Of a stretch of DNA of 36,621 nucleotides, positions 31,505 to 36,621 are shown piece after piece. Each line of letters opens with the position of its first letter. Position 1 is the first letter of the stretch. The notes beneath the pieces are model-generated. The model had not been told where the DNA came from. It saw only the letters and a list, made by a program, of their open reading frames with translations, and searched no databases. The stretch comes from Streptomyces sp. ADI96-02. GTDB taxonomy: Bacteria > Actinomycetota > Actinomycetes > Streptomycetales > Streptomycetaceae. The stretch spans positions 564,387 through 601,007 of the forward strand of contig NZ_ML123034.1 in NCBI RefSeq assembly GCF_003846185.1. The letters are read 5' to 3'. Both the position numbers and the translations under genes were made by a program.

Positions 31505-31525
31505 AGGTTCTTGATCCCAGAACCT
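31505..31525. promoter_or_regulatory. Inverted repeat AGGTTCT-N7-AGAACCT upstream of ung
   Basis: The arms AGGTTCT (31505-31511) and AGAACCT (31519-31525) are perfectly complementary. The dyad is less GC-rich than its surroundings and lies 24-44 bases upstream of the ung start, where an operator or -10/-35 region is expected. It also follows the upstream binding-protein gene, so a weak terminator is the other possibility. It does not match the LexA box CGAAC-N4-GTTCG. Confidence 0.45.
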
Positions 31526-31558
31526 ACCGGGCGGCACTGACAACGGGCCCGCCGAGCC

Positions 31559-33139
31559 CTACCAGCTGGCCTTGCGGTACAGCTCCCACAGCTGCATGAC
31601 GGTCTGCGGGTCCAGGGCGCGCTCGCCGCCGCCGATGTCCTCGCCCGCGGCGACGTACAGCTTGCCCTGCCACAGCGGCAGCAGCCGGACGTCCTCGACG
31701 AGGATCTCCTGGGCGCGCTCGAACTCCCCGCTGACCGCGCCGCGGTCGCTCACCTGGCGGGTGGCCGGGATCAGCTGCTGGGTGATCTCCTTGTTGAGGT
31801 ACGGGGTCCCGGTCACGCTCTCCTTGCCGACGAAGGGGGCGATGAAGTTGTCCGGGTCCGGGAAGTCCGGGAACCAGCCTCGGCCGAAGACCGGGTACTC
31901 GCCCTTGGTGAAGCCCTCCTGGAAGACCTTCCAGGGCTCGCCGTCCAGCGTGATCTCGAAGAGTCCGGAGTCCTCCAGCTGGCGCTTCAGCTCTTCGAAC
32001 TCGGTCTTGGTGGACGAGCCGTACCGGTCGGTGGTGTACCAGAACTTCATCTTCACCGGCGTGGTCGTCCCGGCCGCTCTCAGGATGTCCTTCGCCTTCT
32101 TCACGTCCGGTTCGCCGAAGATGTCGAAGAAGCTGGTGGTGTGCCCCGCGATCCCCTTCGGGACCATGGAGTAGAGCGGTTCGGCGGTGCCCCGGTAGAC
32201 CTTGGCGACCAGTGCGTCCCGGTCCACGATGTGGGCGATCGCCTTGCGGACGGCCGGATTGGCGGCGGCCGGGTCCTTCGGGTTGAAGACGAGGAAGCGG
32301 ATGTCGGCGCCGACGGTCTCGACGATCTGGAGACCGTCGTTGTCGTCCTTGTTGTCCTCCAGGCTGACGACCTCCTCGGCGGTCAGGCCCCGGTAGGTGG
32401 CGTCGATCTCCTTGGCCTTCAGCGCGTTCACCATCTGCGCGGACTGATCGAAGTACCGGATGGTGACGGAGTCGTTCTTGCGGTTGGCGAAGCCCTGGTA
32501 GCCGGGGTTCTTCGTCAGTTCGGCGGTCCTGCCCGCCTCGTAGGAGTCGAGGAGGTACGGGCCGGAGCCGGTCACCTCGCCGTCGTCGCGGATGCGGTCC
32601 TCGGGGTAGTCGCCGGGGGCGACGAGCGACATGGCGGGGGTGGCCAGGATGAACGGGAACGTGGCGTCGGACTTGTTGAGATGGAAGACGACGGTGCGCG
32701 CGCCCTTGGTCTCGACCCGGTCCAGCGAGCCGAGCATGCCGACCGGGCCGCCCTGGAAGCGGATGTTCACGATGCGGTCGATGGAGTACTTCACGGCCTC
32801 CGCGTCGAGCTTCTCACCGTTGGAGAACGTGAGGTTCTTCCGGAGCTCGCAGCGGTAGGCCATGCTCGTGGCATCGGTGAACTCGCACGAGTCGGCCGCG
32901 TCCGGCTCGGGGCTCGTACTGCCGGTGGGGAAGCTGACGAGGGTCTGGTAGACGTTCCGCATCAGCTCCCAGGAACCGTCCCAGGCCGCCGCGGGATCGA
33001 GCGTGCTCGGTGAGCTGGTCGTCCCGATGGTTATCTTCTGGTCCACTTTCGAACCGCTGTCGGAAAGGAGACCGCAGCCGGCCACCAGAGAAAGGGAAGC
33101 TACAGTCGCAGTGGCCTGCAGAATGGCCCGGTAGAACAC
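31559..33139 (-). CDS. ABC transporter substrate-binding lipoprotein, peptide type (SBP_bac_5)
   Basis: This 526-aa family 5 solute-binding protein has a lipoprotein signal peptide (VFYRAILQATATVASLSLVAGC), giving lipidated Cys22. Family landmarks follow: STLDPAAAWD, MRNVYQTLVSF, YRCELRKNLTFSNGEKLDAEAVKYS (DppA/OppA motif), TGSGPYLLDSY, AVRKAIAHIVDRD and the C-terminal PLWQGKLYVAA. The ligand is probably an oligopeptide or similar compound. No permease or ATPase gene is next to it, so it is an orphan that must use a transporter encoded elsewhere. GTG 33139 has GAGGAG 7 nt upstream; GTG 33145 is too close to that box. Confidence 0.94.
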   Translation of the reverse strand: MFYRAILQATATVASLSLVAGCGLLSDSGSKVDQKITIGTTSSPSTLDPAAAWDGSWELMRNVYQTLVSFPTGSTSPEPDAADSCEFTDATSMAYRCELRKNLTFSNGEKLDAEAVKYSIDRIVNIRFQGGPVGMLGSLDRVETKGARTVVFHLNKSDATFPFILATPAMSLVAPGDYPEDRIRDDGEVTGSGPYLLDSYEAGRTAELTKNPGYQGFANRKNDSVTIRYFDQSAQMVNALKAKEIDATYRGLTAEEVVSLEDNKDDNDGLQIVETVGADIRFLVFNPKDPAAANPAVRKAIAHIVDRDALVAKVYRGTAEPLYSMVPKGIAGHTTSFFDIFGEPDVKKAKDILRAAGTTTPVKMKFWYTTDRYGSSTKTEFEELKRQLEDSGLFEITLDGEPWKVFQEGFTKGEYPVFGRGWFPDFPDPDNFIAPFVGKESVTGTPYLNKEITQQLIPATRQVSDRGAVSGEFERAQEILVEDVRLLPLWQGKLYVAAGEDIGGGERALDPQTVMQLWELYRKASW

Positions 33140-33185
33140 GTGCACGCTCCTCGATCAGCCATGGGTCGGCAGACCATACCGCAGC

Positions 33186-33219
33186 GCCCCGCCGGGTCAA
33201 GAGGGAAGCCCGGCAGGGC
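33186..33219 (-). terminator. Hairpin terminator after the SDR gene
   Basis: GCCCCGCCGGG (33186-33196) pairs with CCCGGCAGGGC (33209-33219), an 11-bp stem with one wobble position. It lies about 40 bp after the stop of the leftward SDR gene at 33258 and before the binding-protein gene. Confidence 0.6.
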
Positions 33220-33257
33220 ACTTGAGTCAATCAGGGCCAAACCGGCTCAGGCCGCTC

Positions 33258-34013
33258 TCAGCTCACACCGGCGTTCAGGAAGATTCCTCCGTCGACCACC
33301 AGGGTCTGCCCGGTGATCCAGTCGGACTGCGCGGAGGTGAGGAAGGCGGCGGCCCCGCCGATGTCCTCCGGCACGCCGAGCCTGCCGAGCGGGTAGGCGG
33401 CTGCCGCCTCCGCCTCGCGGCCCTCGTAGATCGCTTCGGCGAACCGTGTCTTGACCACGGCGGGCGCGATCGCGTTGACCCGGACGGCCGGGGCGAACTC
33501 GTGCGCCAGCTGGAGCGTCAGGTTGACCATCGCCGCCTTGCTCATGCCGTACGCGCCGATGAACGGCGAGGCGGAGACGCCCGCGATCGAGGCGATGTTC
33601 ACGATCGCGCCGCCGTTCTCCCTCTGCCACGCCTTCCAGGTGCGCTGGGCGAAGCCGAGCGCCGAGACCACGTTCGTCTCGTACACCTTGCGCGCCACGT
33701 TGAGGTCGAGCTCCGCGATCGGCCCGAAGACCGGGTTCGTCCCGGCGTTGTTCACCAGGAAGTCGACGCGGCCGAACGCCTCCATGGTGCGCTCGACCGC
33801 CACGGCCTGGTGCGCCTCGTCGTGGGCCTTGCCCGCGACGCCGATGACCCGGTCCGCGCCGAGCCTCTCCACCGCGTCCTTGAGCGCGTCCTCGCCCCGG
33901 CCGGTGATGCACACCCGGTCCCCCCGGGCGACGAACGCCTCCGCGATCCCGTAGCCGATACCCCGGCTGGCGCCCGTGATCAGGGCGACCTTTCCGCTGT
34001 CCCGCACTGTCAT
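33258..34013 (-). CDS. SDR family oxidoreductase (FabG-like)
   Basis: This 251-aa classical short-chain dehydrogenase/reductase has the cofactor loop TGASRGIG (13-20), NNAG (88-91) and a catalytic Ser142 in ASIAG. Tyr155 and Lys159 lie in AYGMSKA. A C-terminal GQTLVVDGG segment follows, typical of 3-oxoacyl reductase-like proteins. Arg at GRG (38-40) suggests NADPH preference. Its start (ATG 34013) lies 20 bp after the upstream fabG-like gene, so the two are one operon. It probably acts on 3-oxoacyl-CoA or ACP substrates outside the main fatty-acid pathway (inference). Confidence 0.93.
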   Translation of the reverse strand: MTVRDSGKVALITGASRGIGYGIAEAFVARGDRVCITGRGEDALKDAVERLGADRVIGVAGKAHDEAHQAVAVERTMEAFGRVDFLVNNAGTNPVFGPIAELDLNVARKVYETNVVSALGFAQRTWKAWQRENGGAIVNIASIAGVSASPFIGAYGMSKAAMVNLTLQLAHEFAPAVRVNAIAPAVVKTRFAEAIYEGREAEAAAAYPLGRLGVPEDIGGAAAFLTSAQSDWITGQTLVVDGGIFLNAGVS

Positions 34014-34033
34014 GTCGTCCGCTGCCCTTCGGG

Positions 34034-34795
34034 TCAGTTGAGGGGTCCGCCGGCCACGTACATGACCTGGCCGGAGACGAAGCCCGCGTCGTCGCCGGCG
34101 AAGAAGGCGATGGCGTTCGCGACGTCCTCGGGGCGGCCGACGCGCTGGACGGGGATCTGGGTGGCGGCGGCGGCCTGGAACTCCTCGAAGCCCATGCCGA
34201 CGCGGGCCGCGGTCTGCGCCGTCATCTCCGTGACGATGAAGCCAGGGGCGACGGCGTTGGCCGTGACGCCGAACTTGCCCAGCTCCTTGGCGAGGGTCTT
34301 GGTCAGACCCTGGAGACCCGCCTTCACGGCGGAGTAGTTGGCCTGGCCGCGGTTGCCGAGGGCCGAGGAGGAGGAGAGCGAGACGATCCGGCCGAACTTG
34401 GCCTCGACCATGTGCGCCTGCACGGCCTTCGCCATCAGGAACGCGCCCTTGAGGTGGACGTTCATCACGATGTCCCAGTCGGACTCGCTCATCTTGAACA
34501 GAAGGTTGTCGCGGAGCACGCCCGCGTTGTTCACGAGGATCGTCGGGGCGCCCAGCTCGGCGGCGACCCGCGCGACGGCGGCCTCCACCTGAGCGGCGTC
34601 CGACACGTCGCAGCCGACGGCGAGCGCGGTGCCCCCGGCGGCGGTGATCTTCTCGACCGTGTCCTCGCAGGCCGCCTCGTCGAGATCGAGTACGGCGACG
34701 GCCCGGCCCTCGGCCGCCAGGCGTACGGCGGTGGCGGCGCCGATGCCCCGTGCCGCTCCCGTCACGATGGCGACGCGCTGCTCGGTGGTGGACAT
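34034..34795 (-). CDS. fabG: 3-oxoacyl-ACP reductase FabG-type SDR
   Basis: This 253-aa classical SDR has the cofactor loop TGAARGIG (12-19), NNAG (89-92), catalytic Ser141 in SLSSSSALGN, and Tyr154/Lys158 in YSAVKAG. LAKELGKFGVTANAVAPGF and GQVMYVAGG are as in FabG. Asp at AVLDLDE (37) suggests NADH rather than NADPH, which fits catabolic homologues. ATG 34795 has GAGGAG about 8 nt upstream. A TetR-operator-like dyad lies 75-92 bp upstream of it, which suggests control by a fatty-acid-type repressor. The second SDR gene follows 20 bp downstream. Confidence 0.93.
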   Translation of the reverse strand: MSTTEQRVAIVTGAARGIGAATAVRLAAEGRAVAVLDLDEAACEDTVEKITAAGGTALAVGCDVSDAAQVEAAVARVAAELGAPTILVNNAGVLRDNLLFKMSESDWDIVMNVHLKGAFLMAKAVQAHMVEAKFGRIVSLSSSSALGNRGQANYSAVKAGLQGLTKTLAKELGKFGVTANAVAPGFIVTEMTAQTAARVGMGFEEFQAAAATQIPVQRVGRPEDVANAIAFFAGDDAGFVSGQVMYVAGGPLN

Positions 34796-34869
34796 GCTTG
34801 GTTCTCCTCGCCCTTGGATCGCGGCTCAGCGGACGTCGGCGCGTTTCCCTGACAGAAAAGCCCCCGATG

Positions 34870-34887
34870 ACTGAGCAACCGCTTAGT
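34870..34887. promoter_or_regulatory. TetR-operator-like dyad upstream of the SDR operon
   Basis: ACTGAGC (34870-34876) and GCTTAGT (34881-34887) form an inverted repeat with one mismatch (ACTnAGC-N4-GCTnAGT). This resembles sites bound by TetR-type regulators of lipid genes in actinomycetes. It lies 75-92 bp upstream of the start codon at 34795 in an AT-richer stretch. Confidence 0.45.
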
Positions 34888-35023
34888 ACCTTCAGCAGAC
34901 GAGACGCTAGAAGCCCTGGCACCCGGTGTCAACGGCGCGCGGCCCCGGGGGCCGCACGTCACACCCGTCGGGCCCTGGCGCGGCCCGGCGCGGAGCGCGT
35001 TCGCACCGCCCCGCGCGACGCGT

Positions 35024-35407
35024 TCAGCGCACCAACAGATCAAGCAGGCGTTCGACCTCACCGGCCGGGTCGGCGGTGAGACCGCTGTGCACGGCACCGG
35101 GCTGGACGACCGTGGACCGCGGGGCGATCAGCCAGCGGAAGCGCCGTCCGGCATCGTCCCCCGCCGCCTGTCCGGCGCCGTCCCCACCGCCGCACACGCC
35201 CTCCACCGCGCGCAGGGCGGCCCGCACCCCGACCACGTCGGCCTGCGGATCGAGGGCGCGCAGCTTCCGCTCGTCGAGGTGCGTGCGGGCGGCGACGAAG
35301 GACCGCGCCCGGCAGTACACGAGCACGCCCGCGTTGAAGCACTCGCCGCGCTCGACTCGCGGGACGACCCGCAGGAGTGCGTACTCGAAGACGTCGCGCC
35401 GGCTCAT
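35024..35407 (-). CDS. DUF3037 domain protein
   Basis: This 127-aa protein matches the DUF3037 family: DVFEYALLRVVPRVERGECFNAGVLVYC at the N-terminus, then an Asp/Leu-rich helix (LDERKLRALDP) and RFRWLIAPRSTVVQPGAVHSG, which is the family's hallmark. It has no known activity. Its ATG at 35407 overlaps the stop of the HipA-like gene (ATGA), so the two are made together. This two-gene arrangement suggests a functional pair, such as a kinase with its regulator or substrate (inference). Confidence 0.9.
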   Translation of the reverse strand: MSRRDVFEYALLRVVPRVERGECFNAGVLVYCRARSFVAARTHLDERKLRALDPQADVVGVRAALRAVEGVCGGGDGAGQAAGDDAGRRFRWLIAPRSTVVQPGAVHSGLTADPAGEVERLLDLLVR

Positions 35408-36288
35408 CGGCCGCCCTCCAGGTCGTCGCCCGCGGCGCCCAGCGCGGTGGCGCGGTCCTTCGTCGTCGGGTGCGGCCAGGGTGCGAGGTGGTCGGTGAGC
35501 CAGCCGGGGGCCTGGGAGGGGCGGGTCGCGGCCGGGGCGTCCAGGGTGATCCGCTCATGGATGGTGGCGGCCCGCGCGAGCAGCGGAGCCACGTAGGCCC
35601 GGCGCAGTTCGTCGGTGGAGGCGAAGCCGGGCTCGTCGGCGAGCCAGACGTCCGGCACGTCGGCGGCCACCTCGGTGAGCAGTTCCTCGGTGACCAGCGG
35701 TGCCAGCTCGGCGGCGGCAGCGGCGATGTCCGGCGCGAAGGCGGCCAGCACGTGGTCGGAGGCGTTGTACGGCTTGGCGGCCGATGCCTGGGCCCCCGGC
35801 CAGTTGTGGTGCCAGATCATGGTCGCGCCGTGGTCGATGAGCCAGAGGTCTCCGTGCCAGACCAGCATGTTGGGGTTGCGCCAGGACCGGTCCACGTTGT
35901 TGACGAGCGCGTCGAACCACACCACGCGCCCGGCCTCGGCCGCGCCGACCTCGTAGGCAAGCGGGTCGAACCCGAGCGACCCGGGCAGGTAGTCCATGCC
36001 GAGGTTCACCCCGCCGCTCGCCTTGAGCAGTTCCTGCACCTCCTGGTCGGGCTCGGCGAGGCCGATGACCGGATCGAGCTCGATGGTCACAAGCTCCGGC
36101 ACCCGTAGCCCCAGCCGACGGCCCAGCTCCCCGCAGATGACTTCGGCGACGAGCGTCTTGCGCCCCTGCCCGGCACCGGTGAACTTCATGACGTACGTCC
36201 CGAGGTCGTCGGCTTCGACGATCCCGGGCAGCGAGCCGCCTTCACGCAGGGGCGTGACGTAGCGGGTCGCAACAACCTCTTTCAACAC
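35404..36288 (-). CDS. HipA-like kinase (HipA_2 type)
   Basis: This ~294-aa protein resembles the HipA/PI3K-PI4K-like kinase fold but is shorter than HipA. Visible features are Lys35 in YVMKF (ATP-binding lysine), ALVNNVDRSWRNPN (about 127-140) with the catalytic Asp133 and metal-binding Asn140, and LIDHG (150-154) as the DFG equivalent. HipA proper phosphorylates aminoacyl-tRNA synthetases; no such target is implied here. No HipB-type helix-turn-helix antitoxin gene is present. GTG 36288 is the chosen start (weak ribosome site); a TTG one codon later and an upstream ATG at 36369 are alternatives. It overlaps the DUF3037 gene and abuts an integrase relic. Confidence 0.85.
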   Translation of the reverse strand: MLKEVVATRYVTPLREGGSLPGIVEADDLGTYVMKFTGAGQGRKTLVAEVICGELGRRLGLRVPELVTIELDPVIGLAEPDQEVQELLKASGGVNLGMDYLPGSLGFDPLAYEVGAAEAGRVVWFDALVNNVDRSWRNPNMLVWHGDLWLIDHGATMIWHHNWPGAQASAAKPYNASDHVLAAFAPDIAAAAAELAPLVTEELLTEVAADVPDVWLADEPGFASTDELRRAYVAPLLARAATIHERITLDAPAATRPSQAPGWLTDHLAPWPHPTTKDRATALGAAGDDLEGGR

Positions 36289-36365
36289 TTTCCCAGGCCA
36301 CCCATTCTCTTCAACCTTGCCATCCACGGACGACTTCTCCGGGGCGTAGAGGCAGGAATCACCGG

Positions 36366-36563
36366 TCATCGGCGCTGGGGAGATTCCGGGGCGTTTCGGC
36401 CGGCAAGCCGGCCTCCCCACTCCGCAAGCAGACCGTTGACGGTGCCGCGCCCCTTACTGCCGGCTTCCGGCATGAAGTGAGCATAGTAACCGAGGGTGAT
36501 CGTCGGCGGGGAGCGCCCGAGCCACCGGGCCAGGGTCAGCCGTCCTTCGGGACGGAGGCCGGC
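36366..36563 (-). pseudogene. Relic of a tyrosine recombinase (phage/ICE-type integrase), C-terminus
   Basis: A 65-codon open stretch between two in-frame stops reads LTLARWLGRSPPTITLGYYAHFMPEAGSKGR and so on. This is the last part of a tyrosine integrase: the box around the active-site tyrosine (TLGYYAHFMP). The catalytic histidine expected in WLGHS is Arg here, and an in-frame TGA at 36564-36566 cuts the frame before the rest of the catalytic domain. Both points argue for decay. The relic ends 80 bp from the HipA-like start. Beyond it, 36567-36621 holds no gene I can support, only a possible GTG start at 36598 that runs off the edge. Confidence 0.8.
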
Positions 36564-36621
36564 TCACTTCCGCTCGCGCGGGGAGCACGATGGACTCGTG
36601 TTCGTCGAGTTCGACCGTGAC

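Noticed and set aside
36598..36621. Possible GTG start of a rightward gene (VFVEFDRD...)
   Set aside because: Only eight codons are inside the window, which is too little to support a call.

Overview
The window is high-GC actinomycete DNA, almost certainly from a Streptomyces chromosome. Third codon positions are strongly G/C, GTG and TTG starts are common, neighbouring genes overlap as GTGA/ATGA, TANNNT -10 boxes lie directly before start codons, and the gene content is typical of the genus (SbcCD, LAL regulator, secreted S8 protease, DUF1906 protein, paired FabG-type reductases). I see no rRNA, tRNA or CRISPR array. From memory, and not checked here, the order tuf3 / lnt / ung / fabG pair resembles the SCO1321-SCO1346 stretch of S. 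coelicolor.

Layout. 1-2400: sbcC (cut by the window edge), sbcD and a YigZ/IMPACT protein, all leftward. 2465-5334: CoA-binding protein, AAC(3)-type N-acetyltransferase flanked by two different 18-bp tandem repeats, hexapeptide acyltransferase and gamma-class carbonic anhydrase. 5381-10652: DedA protein, hotdog thioesterase, Pro/Gln-rich membrane-anchored protein, spermidine-synthase-like protein, TVP38-like protein and UppP. A short relic of an elongation factor Tu gene lies on the minus strand at about 8711-8793. 10870-17954: DUF1963 protein, secreted DUF1906 protein, LAL-type LuxR regulator and secreted subtilisin with a C-terminal P domain.

18514-23684 is the most distinctive part. Four rightward genes are packed nearly end to end: SAM methyltransferase, fold-type-II PLP enzyme, ATP-grasp ligase and MFS exporter. 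The first three are joined by GTGA overlaps. A P-loop kinase gene diverges from them. The set looks like a compact cryptic pathway for a small amino-acid-derived product (inference). A two-copy 28-bp direct repeat with 32-bp period lies at the predicted exporter start, and losing one copy would close its reading frame.

23694-29511: ECF sigma factor with a repetitive C-terminal tail, polytopic membrane protein, ferric-reductase-like haem protein with an ECF-type promoter candidate, universal stress protein, SnoaL-like protein, a decayed apolipoprotein N-acyltransferase gene, and a Gfo/Idh/MocA oxidoreductase. 29706-34795: small lipoprotein, helical-repeat protein, uracil-DNA glycosylase, orphan peptide-type ABC binding lipoprotein and two SDR reductases behind a TetR-operator-like dyad. 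35024-36621: overlapping HipA-like kinase/DUF3037 pair beside a tyrosine-integrase C-terminal relic.

Themes: loss of duplicated housekeeping genes (tuf and lnt relics), several candidate undecaprenyl-carrier membrane proteins, one compact biosynthetic operon, and one edge bearing traces of a mobile element.
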